A stretch of 51,025 nucleotides of DNA, from NCBI GenBank assembly GCA_003213375.1, contig QCNA01000005.1, forward strand, positions 1 to 51,025, read 5' to 3'. The stretch is from Prochlorococcus sp. AG-424-A03 (GTDB lineage: Bacteria; Cyanobacteriota; Cyanobacteriia; PCC-6307; Cyanobiaceae). A program made the translations under genes and the position numbers. Positions 1 through 8,500 of the stretch are shown here, piece by piece. The first letter of the stretch is position 1. Every line of letters starts with the position of its first letter. Under the pieces are notes generated by a model. The model did not search any database and had not been told where the DNA came from. It saw only the letters and a list, made by a program, of their open reading frames with translations.

Positions 1-1
1 T

Positions 2-178
2 AAATATGATCCACAAAAAGTCATAGACTATATTAAGTCCAGAATGAAAGGTAGATATTTAGTAGATGATATTGTAAAAATTATGATTAATCTAAATTCT
101 GGCGAATCGAAAGGCACAGCTTGGGGGTGCGATCTTTCTAAAAAATATGTTGAAATAAATAGCGAATATACTACTTAA
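2..178 (+). CDS. argJ: Glutamate N-acetyltransferase / amino-acid acetyltransferase ArgJ, C-terminal end (partial)
   Basis: This is the last 58 residues of a gene that enters from the left edge. The end reads [19 protein letters not shown], which matches the conserved C-terminus of ArgJ (usually A-W-G-C-D-L then Y-V-x-I-N-A/S-x-Y-x-T). ArgJ moves the acetyl group from N-acetylornithine to glutamate, recycling it in arginine synthesis in the cytoplasm. The catalytic Thr lies outside the window, so activity cannot be judged. The stop overlaps, tail to tail, the stop of the small minus-strand gene that follows by about 8 bases. Confidence 0.85.
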   Translation, partial: KYDPQKVIDYIKSRMKGRYLVDDIVKIMINLNSGESKGTAWGCDLSKKYVEINSEYTT

Positions 179-413
179 GTTTTAATAAATCTAATGGTAG
201 ATATTCATTCATATAAAGAAACAGTATTGTTAAAGTTCCAATTACAGAGCCTATAAAACCTCCAAAAAAATTAACTAATAATCCAGATTGTCTAATTATT
301 GGTTCTTCGTTTTTTTCTTCTTCAAAATTAGGAGAATCAACAACTTTTAAGCGCTGATTGGTTGTTGGTTGTTTAAGTTGTTGGTGTCGGATAAGGGCTT
401 CGAAATCAGGCAT
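171..413 (-). CDS. Small single-pass membrane protein overlapping the orphan ParA gene
   Basis: It encodes 80 residues from the ATG at 413. A longer reading to 437 would need a TTG and adds only 8 residues, so I prefer the ATG. The protein has a charged N-terminal half with an acidic patch (EEEKNEEP) and one hydrophobic segment near residues 45-66 containing [17 protein letters not shown], followed by a short tail. I do not recognise a family. Its first 67 bases overlap the 3' end of the ParA-type gene in another frame on the same strand, so the two are probably co-transcribed and translationally coupled. It may be a membrane partner of the ATPase, which is inference from context only. Confidence 0.6.
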   Translation of the reverse strand: MPDFEALIRHQQLKQPTTNQRLKVVDSPNFEEEKNEEPIIRQSGLLVNFFGGFIGSVIGTLTILFLYMNEYLPLDLLKLK

Positions 414-1018
414 GGAATTTGTGAGGCAATTGAACAATAAGCAGACCAGCCCGTCATTCGACGAGGATCTGATCTACCTAAATCGTCTACAGCTTCAAAT
501 ACAGCATTGCCTGAGGCTTCTGCTTTATCAAATGCTGAAAGTAAGGGTATAAATGTATCAAAAACATATAAACCAAAATTTTCTAGAGCTGCTTTGGCTT
601 GTTGCGCTGCTTTTTGCTGTCTAAAATCAACTTTTACTATTACTACAGCATGGTTAACTTTTAAGTTGCTTAATAAATTAGCTAGTTCAACAGTTAATTC
701 TACTGATCTAGCTTTTGCAGTTGTAGGTAAGATAACTAAATCTGAACCATACGCTAAGTGTTTAAGTTCTTCTTGATCACTGCTAGCCTGGCCATCAGTT
801 ATTACAATTTCTGATGATCTTGATGCTTTAGCAGCTGAACTGACGGGGAACACTGGAAATGGAAGATTGCCTCTTGATGCGTATGCTAAAGCAGATCTAT
901 TCTTGTCGGCATCGACTATGCAAACTTTTTTACCTTCAGAATGCCAAACACTAGCAAGGTGAATACTTGTACAGGTCTTGGCTACCCCCCCTTTTTGTCC
1001 GCAAACGGTAATGAACAA
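347..1018 (-). CDS. Orphan ParA/MinD-type ATPase
   Basis: It encodes 223 residues. The N-terminus carries the deviant Walker A motif KGGVAKT (residues 9-15, signature lysine K9 present), and a Walker A-prime DAD follows at 36-38. An ITDG motif lies near 73-76. ParA-family ATPases form ATP-dependent dimers that bind DNA or membrane and position chromosomes, plasmids, carboxysomes or other cargo. No ParB-like gene or parS-like repeat is seen nearby, so the cargo is unknown. The start appears to be TTG at 1018, because no ATG or GTG precedes the P-loop in frame. The 3' end overlaps a small membrane-protein gene in another frame. The family is clear and the role is not. Confidence 0.82.
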   Translation of the reverse strand: MFITVCGQKGGVAKTCTSIHLASVWHSEGKKVCIVDADKNRSALAYASRGNLPFPVFPVSSAAKASRSSEIVITDGQASSDQEELKHLAYGSDLVILPTTAKARSVELTVELANLLSNLKVNHAVVIVKVDFRQQKAAQQAKAALENFGLYVFDTFIPLLSAFDKAEASGNAVFEAVDDLGRSDPRRMTGWSAYCSIASQIPCLISKPLSDTNNLNNQQPISA

Positions 1019-1168
1019 TTTTTTATTTTTATTTCTCTTACTTTGGAGAATAATTTCTTAATGTCAAGAGAAATTGATTTTTAATGCCTTAAAACTTATT
1101 TTTTGAAATATTTTAAAGAAGTTAATATTTTTAGATAACCTTATAAAGTTCCCTATTTAAGTTGGCTA

Positions 1169-2131
1169 GTGAAGAAAAGAATTGGATTAGGTACGTGGTC
1201 TTGGGGGAATAAGCTTTTCTGGAATTACCAATCTACAAATGACGATGATTTACGTGAGACATATAATGAGGCGTTACGAAGAGGTTTCGATCTAATTGAT
1301 ACTGCAGATTCTTATGGTACTGGGAATCTTCAGGGTAGAAGTGAATTGTTGATAGGAAAATTTTTACTAAATACTCCTTCAGCAAAGAAAAAAAGAATTC
1401 AAATAGCAACCAAACTTGCACCTTATCCCTGGAGAATAGGAAAAAGGGGCTTTAATAAACCTTTTTTGAAAAGTTTAGAAAGACTTAATAACAAATTAGA
1501 TATAGTGCAATTACATTGGTCAACCGCAAAATACAATCCTTGGCAAGAATTAGGGCTGTTGAATAATCTTTGCGATTTAAAAGATGAAGGCTTTGATTTT
1601 CAAATAGGCTTATCAAATATAGGCCCAAAAAGATTGATGAAATTAATTAATTTCTTAGCTCAAAGAGATCAGAGCCTAAAGAGTGTTCAAATACAGTTTT
1701 CTTTGCTTGCTCCCGATTTAGAAAAACAATATCAGGTAAAAAAAATTTGCGATGAAAATAAAATTGATTTCTTTGCTTATAGTCCTTTGTCCTTTGGAAT
1801 ACTTTGTATTGATCCAGATAAAGAACAGAATAAAGAAAAAAGTTTTATTCGCAATGCATTATTTGAAAACTATAAAAAACCTACATATGAATTGCGGAGG
1901 TGTTTAAAAAGAATTGCAAATCAAAGATCAGTTTCCCAAGCGCAAGTAGCAATAAATTGGTGTTGTTATCAAGGAGCTATTCCGCTCGTAGGAATGCGAA
2001 AAAAATCTCAAGTTATAGATGTATCGAACGTATTCAAGTGGAATTTAAATAAAAGTGAATTTAAAGTACTTCAGGAATTGTCAAAAAAATGTTTAAAAAA
2101 AATGCCTAAAAATCCTTTTTCAAGCATTTAA
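1169..2131 (+). CDS. Aldo/keto reductase family oxidoreductase
   Basis: It encodes 320 residues from a GTG start, which fits the family length. The full AKR catalytic tetrad can be read: D44 and Y49 (LIDTADSYG), K82 (ATKLAP) and H116 (QLHW). These enzymes are cytosolic (alpha/beta)8 barrels that use NADPH to reduce aldehydes and ketones. The N-terminal GLGTWSWG and the late GAIPLVGMRK segment, where the cofactor phosphate binds, are also typical. The substrate cannot be told from sequence. It stands alone between the divergent ParA gene and a small minus-strand gene. Confidence 0.88.
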   Translation: MKKRIGLGTWSWGNKLFWNYQSTNDDDLRETYNEALRRGFDLIDTADSYGTGNLQGRSELLIGKFLLNTPSAKKKRIQIATKLAPYPWRIGKRGFNKPFLKSLERLNNKLDIVQLHWSTAKYNPWQELGLLNNLCDLKDEGFDFQIGLSNIGPKRLMKLINFLAQRDQSLKSVQIQFSLLAPDLEKQYQVKKICDENKIDFFAYSPLSFGILCIDPDKEQNKEKSFIRNALFENYKKPTYELRRCLKRIANQRSVSQAQVAINWCCYQGAIPLVGMRKKSQVIDVSNVFKWNLNKSEFKVLQELSKKCLKKMPKNPFSSI

Positions 2132-2139
2132 TTAAATTT

Positions 2140-2277
2140 TTAGCTAGATATTTTTTTATTTTTTTTTATTTGACAACCACTATTCCATAGTTCATTTGGA
2201 AATTTTTCGCCAGTAAATCTAATAACTTTTGGTTTGAGATTTATTATCAAGTCATTCAGTTTTTTATTAGATTCCAT
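2140..2277 (-). CDS. Short conserved-looking hypothetical protein (45 aa)
   Basis: It has an ATG start and encodes 45 residues, beginning MESNKKLNDLIINLKPKV and containing FTGEKFPNELWNSG. It is hydrophilic and basic at the C-terminus, with no membrane segment. It fills the space between the aldo/keto reductase and the tmRNA and lies downstream of the tmRNA on the same strand. I do not recognise a family. The mixed, non-repetitive composition and the clean ATG make it a plausible real microprotein, but no homology was tested. Confidence 0.5.
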   Translation of the reverse strand: MESNKKLNDLIINLKPKVIRFTGEKFPNELWNSGCQIKKNKKISS

Positions 2278-2431
2278 TTTGCAAGATTTGATTTTTTAAT
2301 AAGATAAATTAATTTAAAACTTATCTTCTCAGTATTTATACTTATAAAATAAAAAAAATTCTTTTTAATACAAGCATTTGCAGCAATATTTATACACTAA
2401 TAAATTATCTATTACAACTCCTGAGTTATTT

Positions 2432-2457
2432 AAAAAAGTGGAGTCCTCCCAGACTCC
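2432..2457 (-). terminator. Rho-independent terminator of the tmRNA
   Basis: On the minus strand GGAGTC and GACTCC (2457-2452 and 2445-2440) form a 6-bp stem with a TGGGAG loop, followed by AC and a run of six T (2437-2432). This is a classic intrinsic terminator directly after the tmRNA coding piece. Confidence 0.7.
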
Positions 2458-2692
2458 TCGTATCATTTGGTTGATAAGGCTGATATAACCCCATCTCCTT
2501 TAGGATCAAGCAGCAACTGGCGCTGTTTGACGGGAGAAACTAACGATTTTGTTAGCATTTGTGTTTTTGCTCTAACCGAGCCGGCTTCAGTCACCTTCCT
2601 TATGCCCCGTCGAAACCATTACAACCCCAAATAGTGGAGTTGAGCGGAATCGAACCGCTGTCCGAAACATCGGTTGAGATCACCTAGTCCAA
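2432..2692 (-). ncRNA. ssrA: tmRNA (ssrA), circularly permuted two-piece form
   Basis: On the minus strand the tRNA-like 3' half comes first: a T arm AGCGG-TTCGATT-CCGCT followed by the 3' acceptor strand CAACTCC plus A, ending at 2635. After only 6 bases (2634-2629), the 5' acceptor strand GGGGTTG and the D-loop-like TAATGGTTTCGACGGGG follow from 2628. The two acceptor strands pair over 7 bp with one G-U. The tag frame runs 2556-2506 and reads ANKIVSFSRQTAPVAA then TGA. This order means the gene is permuted and the mature RNA is two pieces, the form known in marine picocyanobacteria and alphaproteobacteria. tmRNA with SmpB rescues stalled ribosomes and tags the peptides for proteolysis. CCA is not encoded. 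The outer ends are approximate. Confidence 0.95.
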
Positions 2693-2699
2693 TTGGACA

Positions 2700-2705
2700 T
2701 TTATA
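2700..2705 (-). promoter_or_regulatory. Putative -10 element for the tmRNA precursor
   Basis: The minus strand reads TATAAA here, about 7-10 bases before the first base that could belong to the acceptor piece. A 12-base palindrome GTCCAATTGGAC (2687-2698) sits at the likely RNA 5' end. I see no convincing -35 box. The assignment rests on position and motif only. Confidence 0.35.
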
Positions 2706-2758
2706 TTCTGACAGGCAAAATGGTTATTGAATAGTTTTTTTACTAAGTTTTATCGTAT

Positions 2759-3883
2759 ATGAATGTAGTGGCATCATCTCCTGAGGGACTAGAGAAATAT
2801 TTAGCAGAAGAAATTTCAAATTTAGGGGGCTTTAATATTAATACTTATAAAAGATTTATTAATTTTGAATGTGATTTTGAAACTTTTTATAGAATTCATT
2901 TTTATTCCAGATTAGCATTTCGTTTTTATAGAAAAATTGCAAGTTTTAATTGCTATGACAAGCAATCTTTATATGCGGGGGTTAGAGATTCATTTGATTG
3001 GCTAAATTGGTTGCACTTTGATAAAACGTTTAATGTTCAAGTAACTGGGAGAACATCTTCTTTAAGTCATACTCATTTCACAGCTCTTGAAGTAAAAAAT
3101 TCTATAACTGATTTGCAACAGGCAGTTTGGAATAAAAGATCAAATATTTCTCTAGATAATCCTGATTTTATAATTCATCTGCATTTAAATAATAATAAAG
3201 CAATTCTGAGTCTTCAAAGCAGCGTAGAAAGCTTACACAAAAGAGGCTATAGACCCGCAATTGGAAATGCTCCATTAAAAGAAAATTTAGCTTCTGGATT
3301 GATAAATATGACTCAATGGAATGGCAAAGTTCCATTAATAGATTTTATGTGTGGCTCGGGTACTTTTTTAATTGAGGCAGTCAACCAATTCCTTGGAGTT
3401 CCATTAAATATTGATCAAGTATATCTTTTTGAAAATTGGTTGGACTTTAGGAAAGATATTTATCTTAATGAAAAAAATAAGGCAAAAAATAAAATTATAA
3501 ATTATGAAAAATTACCAACAATAATAGGGTGTGAAATTAATAAAAAGGTTTTTGAGCAGGCGAATGTAAACATATCATTAGCTGGACTCGAAAATTATAT
3601 TGAGCTTATAAATAATGATTTTTTATCACTCCAATTAAGTTGCACACCTGGGAAAATCATATGTAATCCTCCATACGGCAAAAAATTAGGCGATGAAAAT
3701 GAATTGATTTGTTTATATGAACAAATGGGAATCTTCTTAAAGAATAATTTTTCAGGTTGGGAATTTTGGTTGCTAAGTGGAAATTCAAAACTAACAAAAT
3801 ATTTGAAAATGAAATCTTCATTGAAAATTCCTGTTAGCAATGGGGGAATAGATTGTAGATGGATAAAGTACTTAATAAGGTAA
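2759..3883 (+). CDS. THUMP-domain RNA methyltransferase (RlmL/YcbY N-terminal type)
   Basis: It encodes 374 residues. An N-terminal ferredoxin-like plus THUMP region covers about residues 1-155. A Rossmann SAM-dependent methyltransferase follows, with motif I DFMCGSGT at 195-202 and the catalytic NPPYG at 303-307. This is the architecture of the E. coli RlmL N-terminal half, which makes m2G2445 in 23S rRNA; such genes are often annotated as putative N6-adenine-specific DNA methylases. The NPPY motif fits N-methylation of a base amino group, and the THUMP domain points to RNA rather than DNA. The RlmK half is absent. It is divergent from the tmRNA, about 65 bases away. Confidence 0.85.
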   Translation: MNVVASSPEGLEKYLAEEISNLGGFNINTYKRFINFECDFETFYRIHFYSRLAFRFYRKIASFNCYDKQSLYAGVRDSFDWLNWLHFDKTFNVQVTGRTSSLSHTHFTALEVKNSITDLQQAVWNKRSNISLDNPDFIIHLHLNNNKAILSLQSSVESLHKRGYRPAIGNAPLKENLASGLINMTQWNGKVPLIDFMCGSGTFLIEAVNQFLGVPLNIDQVYLFENWLDFRKDIYLNEKNKAKNKIINYEKLPTIIGCEINKKVFEQANVNISLAGLENYIELINNDFLSLQLSCTPGKIICNPPYGKKLGDENELICLYEQMGIFLKNNFSGWEFWLLSGNSKLTKYLKMKSSLKIPVSNGGIDCRWIKYLIR

Positions 3884-3884
3884 T

Positions 3885-4271
3885 TTATTTTTTGCCTAAA
3901 ACTGCCTTTGTTGTCTTGCCTAAACCCTCTAATGTTTGAGGAAGATAAGGTCCTTTAGCTAATTTTCCTCCAAGCTTCAAACTTAAGCCTGCAAGAAATA
4001 AATCGATAAATATTATGAGTAGTAAATTATATTCAATATTCCAGTTATTATATTTCGTTAGAAAAAGATAAAAAATAATATGGATGCAAATTAATACTAA
4101 TAATAATAATGTACTGCCAATTGCCAAAAATATTCCACCACTAATTAATCTTCTTTTTTCTCTATCTACTTCTTGAAGAGCTATTCTTACATGCAAATCC
4201 ATCACTGAACTTGCGATAGCTGAAATTCTCGAGGCGGTACTTGCAAAGTTTTTATTTTTTGGTTTTTCCAT
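3885..4271 (-). CDS. Holin-superfamily-III-like small membrane protein (Holin-X/DUF1469 type)
   Basis: It encodes 128 residues from the ATG at 4271; a GTG at 4286 would give 133. The ATG lies one base after the stop of the upstream gene, which suggests translational coupling, so I prefer it. A basic amphipathic N-terminus is followed by two hydrophobic segments: SGGIFLAIGSTLLLLVLICI and, after the polar NNWNIEYN, a second one containing LLLIIFIDLFLAGLSLK. This layout resembles the Holin-X (PF07332) family, common in bacteria as an inner-membrane protein of unknown role. No lysis gene is nearby, so the name describes the fold only. Confidence 0.6.
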   Translation of the reverse strand: MEKPKNKNFASTASRISAIASSVMDLHVRIALQEVDREKRRLISGGIFLAIGSTLLLLVLICIHIIFYLFLTKYNNWNIEYNLLLIIFIDLFLAGLSLKLGGKLAKGPYLPQTLEGLGKTTKAVLGKK

Positions 4272-4272
4272 A

Positions 4273-4734
4273 TTATTTTCTGCCACTGTTAAGGATAGTT
4301 CCTATTAGTAAACCAATACCAGCCGCAATAGCAATAGATAATAGTGGTTTTTTTCTTATTGGATTTTCTATTTTTGGTCTAAGTGTATTGTTAAGTTCTT
4401 CTAATAATTCTTCTAATTGACTTTCGATAGGTTCAATTTTTTCTGATATTTCCCAATTGTTTTCTCTTATTGAATCAATGATTTCAAATAGTTGGCTTTT
4501 TATCCCAACTGCAGAAGTTCCACTATGGCTAGCTATTACTTCAACTAAATCATCAATACTCCCTTTTGTGGCTTCAAGGGTTTGTTGTGCAATGTTAGGC
4601 CATTTTTCTTTTATTAAAGGTATTAAACTGTCAATTTTTTCAAGTAACCATTTTTCCGAAATAACTTCTTTTTCAGGAAGATCAGAGTTATTTTCTTTTT
4701 CTTCTACTTCTTTGGGAGGATGGTAAGTCTCCAT
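4273..4734 (-). CDS. C-tail-anchored protein of ElaB/YqjD (DUF883)-like layout
   Basis: It encodes 153 residues with an ATG start. A long acidic, helical N-terminal region (about 1-125) precedes a short basic RKKP and one C-terminal hydrophobic segment (LLSIAIAAGIGLLIGTIL) with small residues in a glycine-zipper pattern. This layout is shared with the ElaB/YqjD/DUF883 proteins, which are C-tail anchored in the inner membrane; E. coli YqjD and ElaB bind ribosomes. It is the first gene of a two-gene operon with the Holin-X-like protein, a pairing also seen for yqjD and its neighbours in enterobacteria. Homology was not computed. Confidence 0.55.
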   Translation of the reverse strand: METYHPPKEVEEKENNSDLPEKEVISEKWLLEKIDSLIPLIKEKWPNIAQQTLEATKGSIDDLVEVIASHSGTSAVGIKSQLFEIIDSIRENNWEISEKIEPIESQLEELLEELNNTLRPKIENPIRKKPLLSIAIAAGIGLLIGTILNSGRK

Positions 4735-4922
4735 TATTTAAACTTATTTATTTTAAGATTAGACCCTATTTTCTTAATTTGGAACCCTTATCTAAAGAAT
4801 TGTTCGATTAATATATAATAAAAACATATAAAAGTTTATTTACATTTTATTTATCTACTCTTTTCTGTAAGAAGGTTTTGTTAAGCTATTACTGAATTTA
4901 TTAAAAGAGTTTAAATTTCATC

Positions 4923-5060
4923 ATGGATATTACATTTGCATCTTTAATTTTTGCATCTCGCACAATCCCTACAGATTTTGGATTAGTAGCTGCAGCTATT
5001 GCTGGAGCTGGAAGTTTGCTATTCATTGCGTTAAGATTTGTACCTGATGCAGGTAATTAA
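4923..5060 (+). CDS. Small single-pass membrane protein (45 aa)
   Basis: It has an ATG start and encodes 45 residues: MDITFASLIF, then one hydrophobic stretch near residues 18-40 (FGLVAAAIAGAGSLLFIALR) and the short tail FVPDAGN. Size and layout resemble the low-molecular-weight subunits of thylakoid complexes, but I could not match it to a known Psa, Psb, Pet or Ndh subunit. It has its own 188-base upstream region that is very AT-rich. I call it a conserved-looking small membrane protein of unknown role. Confidence 0.65.
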   Translation: MDITFASLIFASRTIPTDFGLVAAAIAGAGSLLFIALRFVPDAGN

Positions 5061-5143
5061 ATAACTGGAACCATCTTTAATAAAATATATCTTTATCTCA
5101 ACTTTGTTTTGAAAATAGATTCGGTTTATTTATCAATTTGATA

Positions 5144-5506
5144 ATGAATAAATGGGTTTTGCTTGAACATAAAGTTCATTCTGCTAACTCTTTTCATATT
5201 CATTATGATTTTCTTGTTGAAAATGGCATGGATTGTTTAACTTGGAAATTTTTAAAACTACCTTTATTAAATCAAGCTTCTATAGAGATTATTAAGCAGC
5301 CAAATCATAGACTTGTATGGTTATCTAGGCTAGAACATGAACTTTCTGATAATAGAGGGTTTGTAAAAAGAATTGATCATGGAATATTTAAAAATGTTTC
5401 TGATATATTAGACTCTGAACATTATAGATTCATTTTGGATGGTGAACTTCTTTATGGCATGTTTGAAATTTCGGGTAATTTTTGTAGATTGAGCAAAAGT
5501 TATTAA
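5144..5506 (+). CDS. LigD 3'-phosphoesterase-like small protein
   Basis: It encodes 120 residues from ATG at 5144; a TTG at 5138 is possible but unneeded. The N-terminus reads WVLLEHKVHSANSFHIHYDF with HYDF at 20-23, which recalls the conserved HYDFRLE of the LigD phosphoesterase (PE) domain. The later LDGELLYGMFEIS recalls its LHGxKLxGxW strand. In the PE domain, His and Asp residues bind a metal and remove 3'-terminal ribonucleotides or phosphates from DNA ends. Here the Arg after HYDF is replaced by Leu, so the activity is uncertain. No LigD ligase, polymerase or Ku gene is in the window. The family assignment is by eye. Confidence 0.5.
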   Translation: MNKWVLLEHKVHSANSFHIHYDFLVENGMDCLTWKFLKLPLLNQASIEIIKQPNHRLVWLSRLEHELSDNRGFVKRIDHGIFKNVSDILDSEHYRFILDGELLYGMFEISGNFCRLSKSY

Positions 5507-5582
5507 TACTCATTTATAAATAAACGTAATATTCCTATTGAGAATTTTTGCAAATTAGTTATTCTTATTTAGCTATTGAGAC

Positions 5583-8500
5583 TTGAGATTGGTACATATC
5601 AATCAGGTCGAGTTTGAAAATTTTAAATCTTTTGGGGGAAATGTAAAAATTCCTCTTGAAGAAGGTTTTACAGTGGTTACGGGTCCTAACGGTTCTGGAA
5701 AAAGTAATATTTTAGATGGAATTTTATTTTGTTTAGGTCTAGCTAATAGTAGAGGTATGAGGGCTGACAGATTACCAGATCTAATAAATAATTCCAAAGT
5801 TAAAGAGGGTAAGTCATCAGAAACATCTGTATCGGTAAAATTTAATCTTCAAGATTGGTCTCCCAGAGAGGACCTTCCGCCTTTGGAACTAGAAGAAGAA
5901 ATTGCCCTTAATAAAGGTCAAAAAGAATGGTTAGTTTCTAGGAAATTAAAGCTTATGCCAGGTGGTTCTTATGCTTCTACTTATACTTCTGATGGAAAAC
6001 AATGTACCTTGCAACAAATACAGAGAATATTAAGAGATATCAGTGTTGACCCTGAGGGTAGCAATGTTGTTATGCAGGGTGATGTAACAAGAATAGTATC
6101 AATGAATAATAAGGAGAGGAGAAATCTTATTGATGAATTAGCAGGAGTCGCACTTTTTGATACAAGAATAGAACAAACTAATGCAAAATTAAATGACGTT
6201 TTCGAAAGACAAGAAAGATGTGAAATTTTAGAAAATGAATTGCAATCTAGTAAAAATAAGCTTGAAAAAGAATGTGAAAAAGCAAAGCGATATAAAGAGT
6301 TAAAGGCAAAACTATTACAAATAATAGAACTAGAGAAAGTTCTTATTTTTGAAAAACAAGTTAAGCATGTTGAATCTATAGAAAAAAAAGAAAGTGAAAT
6401 TGAAAAAAATAAAATCTTATTTAATAAACAAAAAGAATCTATTAGTAAAGAAATATTAGTTTTAGAAGACGCCTTGAAAATACTTGTTGATGAGCTTAAG
6501 GAGAAAGGAGAGGATAAATTGATAAAAGTTAATTCTGATATTGGAAGTATTAACTCTAGCTTGAGAGAACTTGATAGGATATCAATTCTGAATAAAGAAG
6601 AAGGTATTAAATTACAAAAACAGAGAGATGAAATTGCAATTTCTAAGAGGAATATCGAGTTAGAAAAGATGAGACAAGAAAATTTCGATGATAATTTTTT
6701 AAATCAATTGAACTTGCAAATTGATGATCTCACTTTAAAACACAAACTATCCAGAAAAAAACTTTCTGATGCGGCTGGAGAATCTGGAGAATTCTCAAAA
6801 CAAAGTATCAAATTAAATGCCGAGCTTGAAAGTATAAAAAATCAAATTAATCCTTTGGAAATAAAAAAAAGGAAAATTGAAGAAGAAACTATTCAAAATA
6901 ATATTCAAAAAGATGAGATATTGTCACAGATCGAATCCTTAGACTTAGAAAAGCAGAAACTTTTTCAGGGAAATCAAAGAAAAAAAGAGACATCTGATAC
7001 AAAGAATAAAAACTTGGCAAGTAATAGTGCAGAAATTAATTCTTTAAAAAATGAAATCGATTTATTAATAAAAACTAATTCAAGGCTAAATAATGAGCAA
7101 TTAAGGCTTGAAAAGGATTTATCTAGATTCGAAAGCAGGAAGGAAGCTTTAAACGAATCACGAGGTTCATATGCTCTCAGAATTCTCTTAGAGGCAGGGT
7201 TAGAGGGTATACATGGTTATGTAGCTCAACTTGGAGAGGTCAGTGAGAAAAATAGATATGCATTAGAAATTGCTGCTGGAAATAGGTTAGGACAAATTGT
7301 TGTTGATAATGATCATATTGCTGCAAAAGCAATTGAAATTCTTAAAAAGAAGAAAGCGGGAAGATTAACTTTTTTACCTTTAAATAGAATTAAAAGTCAA
7401 AAAAACAATTATGCAATTTCAAGATTTGAAAATAACAGGGAGAATGGATTTATTGATAAAGCTATTAATCTAATTACTTTTGATGAAGTTTATTCAGACG
7501 TTTTTCGATATGTTTTTGGAGATACTTTGGTTTTTTCAGACTTATCTTCAGCTAGGTTATCTACACAAAAAAATAGGTTGGTCACATTAAGTGGTGAATT
7601 ATTAGAAGCAAGTGGTGCTATTACAGGAGGCAGTAAGTTAAATAAAGATTTGGCTTATAGGTTTGGAATTAATAATGATATTGATGATTCCAGTCCTATA
7701 AAAGAAAGATTATTAGTTATCGAAGAAGCTTTAAAAGAGTCAAATAATGATTTGATACTAAAAAATAATAGACTTAGTATATTAAATTCCAACCGCAGTC
7801 AAATAATTGAGGATTGTGCCTCATTTAATAAAGAAATTGAAGTAAATCAAGATTCTCTTAAAGCTGTCTCGCAAAGAATTGAGGATTGTAAATCGAGATT
7901 AAATAAACTTGATACTGCTAATAATTTATTAGTTAACGAGTTAGGTCATTTAAAAAATCAATTGAAGCCTTATCACGATAAGTTTGATCAACTACAAACT
8001 ATTCAAAAGGAAAATTATGAAAAAAATCAAAAATCATCATTAATATCTTTTAATGACGATTTTAATAATCTTGATAAAAAACTTGAATTACTTATTAAAG
8101 AGAGAAATACATTACTAGATAAAAAGAATCAATTTGCTTTAAATAAAGAGCGTATCAATAATTCATTAAAAATTTCTTTGCTACAAGAAAAAAACTTACA
8201 GGAATCTATTAAACAACTCGCAATTGCTCATAGTGAATGGATAGAAAAAAGAGATCAATTTAAAAAAGAGCTTTCAGATCTCGATAATCAAAAAAATTCA
8301 CTAGAGAAGAATTTAGGTTTATTGAGAAGGAAAAGAGATGAATTAAACTCTTCAATTTCAAATAAAAGGCAAGAATATAATAACTATCTGTTAAAGCTTG
8401 AATATCTTGAAAGGGATATGCATTCCCTTAAAGAAGAGATGAGGAGCGAGAAAATAAAATTAGAAAATTATAAAAAAGATCTACCTAATCCTTCCCCGGA

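Noticed and set aside
507-776. Plus-strand frame opposite the ParA gene
   Set aside because: The minus strand carries intact Walker motifs; the opposite frame has no recognisable domain.
3885-4271. Prophage holin and lysis cassette
   Set aside because: No endolysin, capsid or integrase gene is nearby; the Holin-X label is only about fold and layout.
4923-5060. Assignment of the 45-residue membrane protein to PetM, PsaM, PsbK or Psb30
   Set aside because: The sequence around the span does not match the conserved residues of those subunits as I know them.
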